Origin: Phycisphaerales bacterium
Lineage (GTDB): Bacteria; Planctomycetota; Phycisphaerae; Phycisphaerales; SM1A02
NCBI GenBank assembly: GCA_009691785.1
Contig: SIAM01000005.1
Location: forward strand, 1-64,000
Direction: 5' to 3'
DNA length: 64,000 nucleotides
Shown piece by piece: positions 8,805-17,758 of this stretch. The position numbers and the translations under genes are program-made. How positions within the stretch are numbered: position 1 is the first letter of the stretch; each line of letters starts with the position of its first letter. A model generated the notes under the pieces. That model saw only the letters and a list, made by a program, of their open reading frames with translations, was not told where the DNA came from and did no database searches.

Positions 8805-10820
8805 ATGAGACAACTGCTTGTACTTGCGTCACTTCTTGTAGCCGCCGCAACCGCTTCGGCACAGCAAGTGGATGTTCAGGAATTCACTCTGCCAAACGGC
8901 ATGAAATTTCTTTTAATCCCGCGCACGGATCAGCCCAATGTCATCGCCGCTGGCTGGCTTGCAAAAGTTGGCTCGGTGAATGAGCGCCCTGGCATCACCG
9001 GCATCAGCCACTTCTTTGAGCACATTATGTTCAAGGGAACCAACACCATTGGCACGCTTGATCCACAGAAGGACGCCGAGTACCGCGCGCAACAGAAGGC
9101 GCTGCGCAATCAAATTAATCAAATGGCGTGGACCACGCAGTACACCCGCTTTTTCAAAGGCGAAATTGATGATCCGTGGAATCCCAACAACGACACGCCG
9201 GAGTTGAAGGATTTGCGCGCGCAGTTGAAGAAGTCCATGGATCAGCAACAAGGTCGCTCATCGGCCGATGCCATTTCCAAATTAAAGAAGGACTTGGCCG
9301 CGGTTCCAAAGACCGACGCTGGCAAAGCGCAAGGCGATGACATTCAAAAGCAAATCTCCAAATTGGAACTTGCTCAGGCCGCGCAATCCAGCATTGTGAA
9401 GGACGAATTTGACCAGGTCTACACCAAGGCCGGCGGCAGCGGCATGAACGCCTTCACCAGCAACGATCTCACATTTTACTTTATCAATGTGCCATCGAAT
9501 AAATTTGAATTGTGGGCGTGGATGGAAAGCGACCGCTTGATGGACAGCGTGTTCCGCGAATTTTATTCAGAGCGCGATGTGGTGCATGAAGAGCGCAGAT
9601 TGCGCACCGAAAGCACGCCAACCGGCCGCTTTCAAGAGCAGTTTGACGCCATGTTCTGGATTTCAAGCGGCTACTCATGGCCCGTGATTGGTTGGACCAG
9701 CGACTTGAACAGCTACACCATGGACGGCGCCATGGAATATTGGAACACCTACTACCGCCCCAACAATTTGGTGGGCATCATTGTTGGTGATTTCAAACCC
9801 GCCGATGTGAAGGCGAAGATTGAGCAATACTTTGGCCGACTTGAGACAGGCAAAGTGAAGCCGCCGCAAGTGGTCACGCTGGAGACCAAACAAATGGCGG
9901 AGCAACGCATGAACGCCGAGGGAGATTTCCAACCCGAAGTGAATGTGCGCTATCACACCGTGGCGCTTGGCCACAAGGACGGCTACGCGCTTGACATGAT
10001 GAGTGAGATTCTCAACGGCCGCACTGGTCGTTTGTACAAGACCATGATTGAAGGCAGCAGTGTTGCCAGTAGCGCCAGCGCAAATTACGACGGCCGTAAA
10101 TACGCCGGAGCATTTGCCTTCAGCGCGGAAACCAAAGGCGATTCAACGCCCGAGCAACTGGAGCAAGCGTGGTATGTCGAGTTGAAGAAGTTGCAGGACG
10201 AGTTGGTTCCAGAGCGTGAATTGCAAAAAGTAAAAAACGGAGTCGCGGCGGACAGCTATCGCCGCTTGCAAAATAATTTCTCGCTACTGGTGCAACTTGC
10301 GTTCGCGGAAAATACATTGGGCTGGAAGGAGCTCAACGCAATGCCAGCGAAATTGCAGGCCGTAAACGCCGCTGATATTCAGCGCGTGGCCAAGACCTAC
10401 TTTGACCCGAGCAACCGCAGCGTTGCCACATATAAGCGCAAGGCTGGCGCGGCTACGGCCGGCGATGATCCGGATTTGGCGGCATTGCCTGCGCCAATGC
10501 GCGCCCGCGCCAAGCAAATGGCGGCGCAAATGCTGCAATCCACCGATCCTGCGGAACTTCGTAAAAATCTTGATGCAATGGAAGCGCAAGGCGCGCAAGT
10601 TCCACCGCAAATGAAACCCATGTTTGATTACATGAAGAAGAAGTTGCAAGAACGAATTGCACAACTTGAGGCTGGTGGTGGCGCCGCACCTGCGGCGGCT
10701 CCTGCCGATGCCGCTTCACCTGCTGCGGCGAAACCCGCCGCCAAGGTGAAGGGTCCTGCCAAGAATGAGCCCGCGAATGCCGTTCCAAACGCAACCGCGC
10801 CAAAGGGTGGTGGTCAATGA
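8805..10820 (+). CDS. M16-family zinc metalloprotease (catalytic type)
   Basis: Signal peptide MRQLLVLASLLVAAATASAQQ; HXXEH as ISHFFEHIMFKGT; LPNGMKFLLI start typical of M16. Confidence 0.93.
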   Translation: MRQLLVLASLLVAAATASAQQVDVQEFTLPNGMKFLLIPRTDQPNVIAAGWLAKVGSVNERPGITGISHFFEHIMFKGTNTIGTLDPQKDAEYRAQQKALRNQINQMAWTTQYTRFFKGEIDDPWNPNNDTPELKDLRAQLKKSMDQQQGRSSADAISKLKKDLAAVPKTDAGKAQGDDIQKQISKLELAQAAQSSIVKDEFDQVYTKAGGSGMNAFTSNDLTFYFINVPSNKFELWAWMESDRLMDSVFREFYSERDVVHEERRLRTESTPTGRFQEQFDAMFWISSGYSWPVIGWTSDLNSYTMDGAMEYWNTYYRPNNLVGIIVGDFKPADVKAKIEQYFGRLETGKVKPPQVVTLETKQMAEQRMNAEGDFQPEVNVRYHTVALGHKDGYALDMMSEILNGRTGRLYKTMIEGSSVASSASANYDGRKYAGAFAFSAETKGDSTPEQLEQAWYVELKKLQDELVPERELQKVKNGVAADSYRRLQNNFSLLVQLAFAENTLGWKELNAMPAKLQAVNAADIQRVAKTYFDPSNRSVATYKRKAGAATAGDDPDLAALPAPMRARAKQMAAQMLQSTDPAELRKNLDAMEAQGAQVPPQMKPMFDYMKKKLQERIAQLEAGGGAAPAAAPADAASPAAAKPAAKVKGPAKNEPANAVPNATAPKGGGQ

Positions 10821-10867
10821 ATCATTTCAAACTGAACGCTTTCAATTTCATCAACGGAAACAACTCA

Positions 10868-12415
10868 ATGAAAACAACAATTGCAACACTGGTACTGGCT
10901 TCAATCGCGCTTCCACTTTTCGCGGCGCAACAAACCGCAGGCACAAGCGTGCCCAAGCGCCCTGAGGAAATTAAATATGGTCCGCTGACATTCGATGCCC
11001 CGGACGCCGCCAAGTTTCGCTTCACGCTGAAAGATGGAATCGCGGTGTACATGGCGCCTAGCAAGGAGTTTCCACTGATTACGCTCAGCATGACCTTCAA
11101 AGGCGGCAACTATCTTGAACCCAAGGACATGGTTGGCCTTGCCGGCATGACTGGCCGCATGATGCGTGAAGGCGGAACAACAACCATGAAGCCCGCGGAA
11201 TTTGACGAGGCGATTGATTTTATGGCCACGCAAATGTCCGCCAGTTGCGGCGACACCACAAGCAGTGCCAGCATGAATTGCCTGACCAGCAACTTTGACG
11301 AAAGTCTGAAGTTGTTCGTGGACATGTTGCGCAGTCCTGGATTTGACGCGGCGCGTTTGGAAACCAATCGCGGTCAAGCCCTTGAAGGAATGAAGCAACG
11401 CAATGACGACGCTGGTTCCATCATGGGCCGCGAGTGGAGCCGCCTGATGTACGGCAGCGACCACTTTGAGTCGCGGGATTCCACCGAGGCAAGTTTGAAG
11501 GCGATCACGCCAGAGAACATGCGTGCGTTTCAAGCGCGCATCTTCAATCCGGGCAATGTCATCATTGCGGTCAGCGGCGACTTTGAGCCAACGGCCATGC
11601 TTGCCAAACTGAACGCCGCATTTGATGGCTGGGCGCGCGGCGAGAAGATGGCGGACCCACCGCCTCCAACGGCCACGATTGTTCCCGGCATTTACCACGT
11701 GCAAAAAGATATTCCGCAAGGCAAGGTTCGCATTGGCATGCGCTCTATCAAGCGTGATGACCCTGATTACATTCCATACTTACTCCTCAATGACATTCTG
11801 GGTGGCGGCGGTTTCACCAGCCGCATCATGCAACAGGTGCGCAGCAACGAAGGCCTGGCGTACTCCGCTGGAAGCCGTCTTGCGGCCAAGGTGTATTACC
11901 CTGGCGTGTTCGCCGCCAGTTACGAAAGCAAGAACCCAACCGTGGCGCTTGCGGCCAAGATTGTGCTTGAAGAAATGGACAAGGTGCGCAATCAACCAGT
12001 GACGGCCGAGGAATTGGAGACATCCAAGCGCCAATTCATTGAGACGTTCCCGCGCACATTTGAAAGCAAGCCCGCCATGCTTGGCGTATTTGTTGGCGAC
12101 GAGTGGACCAATCGACCAAAGGAATATTGGAAGACCTTCCGTGACAAAGTGAACGCGGTCACGGCGGCGGACTTGCAACGCGTGGCCCAAAAATATATCA
12201 CCCCCAATGAAATGGTTCTGTTGGTGGTTGGTGATTGGAACACCGTGGGTCCTGGCGACAGCACGGGCCGCGCCAAGATGGATGATTTGCTTGGTGGCAA
12301 GGTGACGCATTTGCCACTGCGAGATCCCATGACCATGCAACCCATTGTGAAGATGGATCAAGTGACTCCAACTCCACCACCTAGTAGCGGCGAGGGTTTG
12401 GCTCCATCGCGCTGA
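10868..12415 (+). CDS. M16-family peptidase-like protein without HXXEH (non-catalytic partner type)
   Basis: Signal peptide MKTTIATLVLASIALPLFAAQQ; LAGMTGRMMREGGTTTM in place of HXXEH; C-terminal M16 domain (NDILGGGGFTSRIMQQVRSNEGLAYSAGS). A start at 10817 would give an ATGA overlap with the upstream gene. Confidence 0.9.
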   Translation: MKTTIATLVLASIALPLFAAQQTAGTSVPKRPEEIKYGPLTFDAPDAAKFRFTLKDGIAVYMAPSKEFPLITLSMTFKGGNYLEPKDMVGLAGMTGRMMREGGTTTMKPAEFDEAIDFMATQMSASCGDTTSSASMNCLTSNFDESLKLFVDMLRSPGFDAARLETNRGQALEGMKQRNDDAGSIMGREWSRLMYGSDHFESRDSTEASLKAITPENMRAFQARIFNPGNVIIAVSGDFEPTAMLAKLNAAFDGWARGEKMADPPPPTATIVPGIYHVQKDIPQGKVRIGMRSIKRDDPDYIPYLLLNDILGGGGFTSRIMQQVRSNEGLAYSAGSRLAAKVYYPGVFAASYESKNPTVALAAKIVLEEMDKVRNQPVTAEELETSKRQFIETFPRTFESKPAMLGVFVGDEWTNRPKEYWKTFRDKVNAVTAADLQRVAQKYITPNEMVLLVVGDWNTVGPGDSTGRAKMDDLLGGKVTHLPLRDPMTMQPIVKMDQVTPTPPPSSGEGLAPSR

Positions 12416-12451
12416 ACGTTTTTATTTCTGCTTGTACAAATTTCTGCTTGT

Positions 12452-12499
12452 AAAAAAGACCTCGGGTCGCACCCTCCTGCGATCCGAGGTCTCTCTTTT
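12452..12499. terminator. Bidirectional-looking intrinsic terminator
   Basis: AAAAAA-GACCTCGGGTCGCA-CCCTCC-TGCGATCCGAGGTC-TCTCTTTT: 14-bp stem with one G-U; T6 directly after the stem on the minus strand, TCTCTTTT on the plus strand. Confidence 0.85.
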
Positions 12500-12650
12500 G
12501 CCGAACGGTTCCCAACGTTCGCGAACAACCTACCTTTTCACTCTCCCGCCGTCGCGTTACTTCGAGGGCAGGCGACCTGTCCTCACTTCTCCGCAGGCTG
12601 ATTCTCAATCTCTTGCACACCTGCGCTCCTCATACGGCGCATGGGTCTAG
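12452..12650 (-). ncRNA. Candidate structured ncRNA (about 200 nt, family unknown)
   Basis: Consecutive minus-strand hairpins: CGCAGG...CCTGCG; GAGG-A-CAGG-TCG-CCTG-C-CCTC; CGAACG-TTGGGAAC-CGTTCG; then the 12452-12491 terminator with T6. No convincing ORF. Confidence 0.45.
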
Positions 12651-12669
12651 TATGTGTGTCGATAATGTT

Positions 12670-12703
12670 AAAAAAAGGGGCTGCGCCCACCGTGGACGCA
12701 GCC
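12670..12703 (-). terminator. Minus-strand intrinsic terminator
   Basis: Minus strand: GGCTGCG-TCCACGGTGGG-CGCAGCC-CC-TTTTTTT. Confidence 0.75.
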
Positions 12704-12780
12704 AGACCACTCGGTGTGTAGATGATGAATCTCCCCACGACCAGTGGACCACTCTATATACGGCGCCTGAATGGGGTCTA
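12670..12780 (-). ncRNA. Candidate second short ncRNA (about 110 nt)
   Basis: Lies between two minus-strand terminators. Its 5' part (TAGACCCCATTCAGGCGCCGTAT) resembles the 5' part of the neighbouring candidate (TAGACCCATGCGCCGTAT). Confidence 0.35.
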
Positions 12781-12784
12781 TAAG

Positions 12785-12805
12785 AAAAACGGGATTTTTT
12801 CCCCG
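12785..12805 (-). terminator. Short terminator-like hairpin downstream of murJ
   Basis: Minus strand: CGGGGAAAAAATCCCG-TTTTT. Confidence 0.5.
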
Positions 12806-12829
12806 TACTTTTGATATGTTCAGAGTCGC

Positions 12830-14452
12830 TTAGGGTCCTTTATCAATGGCTTGAATATCCTCGTCAATTTGCCCAAAAGTCCACTTCCATTCGGGCATAT
12901 TCCACCATTTGGCCAGTGCGAATATGCACACAATTCCGGCGCAAGTCAGCGCTAGAAGTTGCACAAGTGATTGTCCCCAGCCTGTCCCTACTGGAAGCAC
13001 ATGCGCGATCGCCTGCATGCCAGAGGGAAGCGCCAACGCAATGGCGGTGATGATGGCGGTCATGACCAATGTTGCGGCGAATATTTTTACGCTGGCCATG
13101 CGCGTGTGAATGTCAAACAGATTATTGACGCGGCCATGAAGCAGATACATTAAAATTGCCGCCTGAATGAATGCGCAAATGGTTGTGCTCCACGCCAAGC
13201 CTGCGGTGTTGAGCGGCGTCCAAATCAAAGTGCAATTTAAAATAAAGTTTAAGCACACCATCCAAATTGAAACGCGAGTTGGTGTGGCGGTGTCGCCCAA
13301 GGCGTAAAAAGCGCGCGTCATAGTTTGCATAATGCTAAAGACGGCGACCGCGGGCGCGAAGCCAAGCAAGATTGTGGCCACGCGGATGGTGTCGTCCGCG
13401 GAGAATTTACCGCCTTGAAAAATAACGGCGGTCAAATGCGTGCGCACCACGATCAAGCCGGCGCTTGCGGGAAGTCCAATGAACAAGGCCAGTCGAATGC
13501 CGCGGCGCAATGTGTGGGCGAACAACGCAGGATTGGAAGCCTGCCGTGAAAGCGTGGGAAAGATGGCCGTGGCAATGGCAATTCCAAACACGCCCAGTGG
13601 AAATTCATACAGGCGCGTGGCGAAATTCATGGCCGCGTTGGAGCCCTCCATCAATGGGAATTGCATTCCGAAAATGGTGGGACCAATCAAGGTGGGGTAA
13701 CTGGCAATCATGCTGTCAATGAATGTGTTGATTTGAAATACGCCCAACCCCAGCATCATGGGCAACATGGTTGTCAGCATGGTGCGTAGTGAGTCGCGGC
13801 AACCATGCCATTGCAGCGACAGGCGAATGCCGTAGCCACGCATGCTCCACATCATCCATGCCAGCTGCAACAGACCCGCGACCACCACGCTGTAGGCGAC
13901 AATTTGAATATGGAGCTCGCGCTCTAGACCACCATGCATGTACGACACGCCAATTGACGCCGCGATAATGGCCGCGTTTAAAATAATTGGGCTGGCCGCG
14001 GCCACGGCGAACTTGCCGTGCACATTTAAGATGCTGCCCATGAGCGCCACCACGCAAATCAGCGGCATGTACGGCAACATGGTCGCCATCAATTGATAAG
14101 CAAGTTGTTCCTTGGGCAAAAAGAGTGGCAACGAAACCACAACGGCCTCGCCCACAAGAGTGAGCGCGGCCAACACAACTGCAAGCAACGCCAGTGTGAC
14201 CGACGCGAAGAGCTTTGCTTTTTGCGGATTGTCTTGCTCCAATTTGGCGTACACAGGAGTGAACGACGCGCTGAGCGCGCCATCGCCAAAAAGTCTGCGA
14301 AATAAATTTGGCAATTGAAACGCGATGGCGAACGCGTCCATGATTGGACCAACGCCAAACACGCGGCTTTGCGCGGCGTCGCGGGCGAGACCAGAAAATC
14401 GGCTGACCAAAGTAAACAAGGAGACGGTTCGTGCGTGTTTTTCAAACGACAT
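12830..14452 (-). CDS. murJ: Lipid II flippase MurJ (MviN family)
   Basis: Multi-spanning 540-aa protein; RVFGVGPIMDAFAIAFQLPNLFRRLFGDGALSASFTPVY is diagnostic of MurJ/MviN. Confidence 0.95.
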   Translation of the reverse strand: MSFEKHARTVSLFTLVSRFSGLARDAAQSRVFGVGPIMDAFAIAFQLPNLFRRLFGDGALSASFTPVYAKLEQDNPQKAKLFASVTLALLAVVLAALTLVGEAVVVSLPLFLPKEQLAYQLMATMLPYMPLICVVALMGSILNVHGKFAVAAASPIILNAAIIAASIGVSYMHGGLERELHIQIVAYSVVVAGLLQLAWMMWSMRGYGIRLSLQWHGCRDSLRTMLTTMLPMMLGLGVFQINTFIDSMIASYPTLIGPTIFGMQFPLMEGSNAAMNFATRLYEFPLGVFGIAIATAIFPTLSRQASNPALFAHTLRRGIRLALFIGLPASAGLIVVRTHLTAVIFQGGKFSADDTIRVATILLGFAPAVAVFSIMQTMTRAFYALGDTATPTRVSIWMVCLNFILNCTLIWTPLNTAGLAWSTTICAFIQAAILMYLLHGRVNNLFDIHTRMASVKIFAATLVMTAIITAIALALPSGMQAIAHVLPVGTGWGQSLVQLLALTCAGIVCIFALAKWWNMPEWKWTFGQIDEDIQAIDKGP

Positions 14453-14496
14453 GATCCACCCCTTTGAGGTTGGCGACTGTATCCTTGGCTATCGAC

Positions 14497-14925
14497 ATGA
14501 ACCGAAATCTTCCTGCAATTATTCTGCTGGTGGCGTGGACAACGCTTGTGATTGGATGTGGTTCGGGTCCATCCATGATTTTGGAGAGCGATATTCCCGC
14601 GCCGCCTGAAATGGAAAGCCGTCACAGCTCCAACATTGATCAACGCAGTGGAGAGCTTGATGGCGGGAAATTTACGTTTCGCGGAACGATCACGGACGTG
14701 GTGGAATTCACTAACGAGTCCGTGGGCTTGTTTCTAGCACAAGGTTGGATAGTGGCTAAGCGCGAGGTTCATCCAACCAAGGGTGACTTGGTTTTTCGCA
14801 AGGGCACCCGCGAAGTTGAAGTGAATTTCAGGGCTGGTCAGTTGAATCCAACCATGAGCGAGGCCACAGTTATTGTGCGCCAAACTGCAACGCCAACTCC
14901 GCCGCCAATCGTCCCGAACGCATAG
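14497..14925 (+). CDS. Hypothetical lipoprotein
   Basis: MNRNLPAIILLVAWTTLVIGCGSG with lipobox LVIGC; about 142 aa. Confidence 0.65.
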   Translation: MNRNLPAIILLVAWTTLVIGCGSGPSMILESDIPAPPEMESRHSSNIDQRSGELDGGKFTFRGTITDVVEFTNESVGLFLAQGWIVAKREVHPTKGDLVFRKGTREVEVNFRAGQLNPTMSEATVIVRQTATPTPPPIVPNA

Positions 14926-15220
14926 CGCTATCAATGGATCCTTCGCTGACAAAATCGCCCGCGACAAAAAGTCCGTTGCTTTGCGACGCATGTGGTCGCA
15001 GGCGCAACGCGTCCAAGTCAAGCCACGCGCCCGCCTCTGGATATGCGGGCAAATACACTTGAAATCCGCGGTCAATTTGATACCCGTAAACCATGTCCGT
15101 GGCCACGCGCCAGCCCACGCGGTCGTAACTTTCAAACATGGTGAAACTTTGTCCAGCGCGCTGCAATGTTCGCGCCGCCGTCAATCCAGCGAGTCCCGCT
15201 CCAAGAATGGCGATCATCAT
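14870..15220 (-). pseudogene. Internally deleted FAD-dependent amine oxidoreductase
   Basis: 116 aa: N-terminal dinucleotide-binding motif (IAILGAGLAGLTAARTLQRAG...GYQIDRGFQVYLPAYPEAG) runs directly into what is normally the extreme C-terminal FAD motif (NGLFVAGDFVSEGSIDSAMRSGRLAAELAL). Confidence 0.7.
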
Positions 15221-16080
15221 GTGGAAGAAACCGACGACTGTTGCGCCGCGTCAGTGGACGCGCGCTCATTCCACATGGCCATCAAGTTGTTGGCCACGCT
15301 GCGATAATCGTCGGCGCCAGCGCATTTGGGGTCGTAGTCAAAAATAGTTTGGCCAAACGATGGCGCCTCCGCCAACTTAATATTGCGGCGAATGGGCGGC
15401 TGCAGCAATCGACATGTGTTCCATGGCACATCGCTGTCGCGGCAACTTTCAAAGTGCTGGCGAATTTCCTCCACCACGGCGCGCCCGTGGCTTGACTGAC
15501 TTTCATGCATGCACAACACCACGCCGGTGCAACGCAACTTTGGATTTAATCCCGCGGTGATGTCGGAAACGGTTTGCAATAATTTTTCCAGGCCGCGAAG
15601 CGCAAGATATTGCGCCTGCATTGGAACAATCACTTCATCTGCGGCGGTGAGCGCATTCACGCTAAGAACACCAAGCCCCGGCGGACAGTCAAGCAAGACC
15701 ACATCAAATTGATCTCGCACGGTTTCCAAAGCGTTGGCCAAAATATGCTGCGCGTCCTGCTGCCCTTCGGCCAGCGCAAGATGTTGATCCGCCGGAATAA
15801 ACCAAAGATTGTCGCGCGCCTGCGTGAGGCATTGCGCGATGGGTAGCGGCGGATCCGCGAACAAACTTGTGCTGCTTGGACGCGGCTCGTCGTTGGAGGC
15901 CTCCACGCCAAAATGCAAACTGAGATTGGATTGCGGATCAAGATCAATCAGCAAGGTGCGCAAGCCACTGGCGGCGAAGGCTGCGCCAAGATTCACGGTG
16001 GTGGTGGTTTTTCCAACGCCACCTTTCTGATTAAGCAGCGCAACCACGCGCATTTTTTTCTCGCCATTCATCGCGTGCAA
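15217..16080 (-). CDS. ParA/Soj-family ATPase
   Basis: Deviant Walker A LLNQKGGVGKTTTTVNLGAAFA; LLIDLDPQSNLS; VVLLDCPPGLGVLSVNALTAADEVIVPMQ. Start could be internal (16053-16080). Confidence 0.92.
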   Translation of the reverse strand: MHAMNGEKKMRVVALLNQKGGVGKTTTTVNLGAAFAASGLRTLLIDLDPQSNLSLHFGVEASNDEPRPSSTSLFADPPLPIAQCLTQARDNLWFIPADQHLALAEGQQDAQHILANALETVRDQFDVVLLDCPPGLGVLSVNALTAADEVIVPMQAQYLALRGLEKLLQTVSDITAGLNPKLRCTGVVLCMHESQSSHGRAVVEEIRQHFESCRDSDVPWNTCRLLQPPIRRNIKLAEAPSFGQTIFDYDPKCAGADDYRSVANNLMAMWNERASTDAAQQSSVSST

Positions 16081-16090
16081 GTATAGAGAA

Positions 16091-17758
16091 TCATGGTGAT
16101 GGAATCACGCGCTGAACTGGAGGATCAATCCATTTGGACGCCTCAAGTTGCAAGAGCGGCGGCCCAATTTGCCATGGGGCGGCGGCGGCAATCGCTGTCT
16201 GGCGCGACGAAGGACCTTTGGTGAATCTGGAAATACCAATCACAAATGGCCGACCGTTCACGTCGGCGGGCAACCATTCCTCTGGAATTTCAATCACACA
16301 ACGCCAACGGTCGGCGAAAGAATCCGTGCGCACTTCGGGTGCGCTGGCGCCGCTTGGCGAATCCACTTTGCGCACTCCCGCTTCACCAATTTGAATGCGC
16401 CCCATTGGTCGATTGCTGTCGCCAATAATGACATCCAACTGATCTTCAATCCGAACTTCTTGCCGCAAGCATTCCGCAAAAATTTCCCAATGTCCAAACT
16501 TGCGCCGAATACTTGCGGTGGTGCTCCATGACGAAGTCACAGGTTGAATTTTTCTAGTCTGCGCGTCGGCCAGAGAAAGCATGGGAAGAAATAACCCCAG
16601 CGAGTATCCAGGCGGACGCATAACGTTTTGAGCCGGAGCAACATTTATGCGCGCTGAATTGTTTGGCCACGTCATAAGAAGTGAACCGATGGTTGGACTT
16701 GGTTCGCCTGTCAGTGGATCCGGCATTAATTCCGCGGGGCGATCGACCGCGATACGTGAAATGCCATGCGGTGGCAAGCGCATGGCAAGCGACGCCAAAC
16801 TTGGCGCCTCCACCCACGAAAATAGAATCACAACTTCCTCCGGTGAGGCGTTGCAAGCTGCGAAATGAATGGCGCGACCATCATCGGCTTCGGGCCAAAA
16901 CGTAATTGGAGAAATAGAGCGAATGTAACTCAGCGAATTCTGCATGGCCTTCTCATCGCTGCGCTCTGTTGAAATGAGATTAGATAAAATTTCCGCCAAC
17001 GAATCGGCATTGGCAATCCAACTGGCTTTGTGACTGGCGGGCAGCGTTGTGTCTGACTCAACGCACACCGTCGTAAGCCGCTCGCGAATTTCTGCGGCAA
17101 CTCCAGGACTTTGTCGCTCAATGCGCTCAATACCCGCTTGCCATAATTGCGCGCGATGAAGCGCAAAAAGTCGCTGCGTTTCATCGCCAACGGCGGGCGG
17201 TGGATTGCGATCAAGTTGATCCGCAAGCAACCACCAACGAAACCATTCGGCCGGCGCGGTGGGATCGGGCAAGGCGTATGTCTCGCTGCAATTCATTGGC
17301 AACTTTGATGTGTCGGGTTGGACCTCCGCCAATTCAAGCCACGCGGGCTCAACCTTTGAAACTCCAATCACAAGAGCGCCTTGAATATCGCGCGGGGTAT
17401 TTGCAAGCAACACCACGGTGCCGGACTGCTCAGGATTTACATCGCTAGGCGCCATTGCAATGGGTCGAATATCAAGTTGCTCTTGCGTCTGTGTCCATGC
17501 GCGCTCCGTCGGCGCCGCCTTGGCGCCAATCCAAGCAATCACTCCATCAAATGCGGGGCCTCCATCATCGCGTTGAATTGTCAAATGCGATGGCCACCTG
17601 TCAGTGGCGGATTGTTGATGCAAAGGAATGGCGATGACTCCGGCGCGGGCCGCGGATGGATGCTCGAGCGCCGCGGAAATTTGCGCGAAAGTTTTTTTTC
17701 CAAGATGACCGCACGCGATCGCTAGGACCACGGCACAACCCATTCGCTTTCGAATCAT
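16091..17758 (-). CDS. Hypothetical secreted protein
   Basis: 555-aa ORF with hydrophobic N-terminus, ATGA overlap with the upstream gene; no recognised domain. Confidence 0.65.
   Translation of the reverse strand: MIRKRMGCAVVLAIACGHLGKKTFAQISAALEHPSAARAGVIAIPLHQQSATDRWPSHLTIQRDDGGPAFDGVIAWIGAKAAPTERAWTQTQEQLDIRPIAMAPSDVNPEQSGTVVLLANTPRDIQGALVIGVSKVEPAWLELAEVQPDTSKLPMNCSETYALPDPTAPAEWFRWWLLADQLDRNPPPAVGDETQRLFALHRAQLWQAGIERIERQSPGVAAEIRERLTTVCVESDTTLPASHKASWIANADSLAEILSNLISTERSDEKAMQNSLSYIRSISPITFWPEADDGRAIHFAACNASPEEVVILFSWVEAPSLASLAMRLPPHGISRIAVDRPAELMPDPLTGEPSPTIGSLLMTWPNNSARINVAPAQNVMRPPGYSLGLFLPMLSLADAQTRKIQPVTSSWSTTASIRRKFGHWEIFAECLRQEVRIEDQLDVIIGDSNRPMGRIQIGEAGVRKVDSPSGASAPEVRTDSFADRWRCVIEIPEEWLPADVNGRPFVIGISRFTKGPSSRQTAIAAAAPWQIGPPLLQLEASKWIDPPVQRVIPSP

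Noticed and set aside
10901-11719. 272-aa minus-strand ORF antisense to the second M16 gene
   Set aside because: Shadow ORF within a well supported gene.
12381-12620. 79-aa minus-strand ORF in the ncRNA/terminator region
   Set aside because: Reads through the terminator hairpin and into the M16 stop region; composition unconvincing as protein.
12450-12805. Identification of the intergenic RNA as tmRNA, RNase P, SRP or 6S RNA
   Set aside because: I looked for a tRNA-like end, GAGGAAAGTCC-type, SRP GGAAG-type and 6S-type features and could not support any; kept as unknown candidate only.
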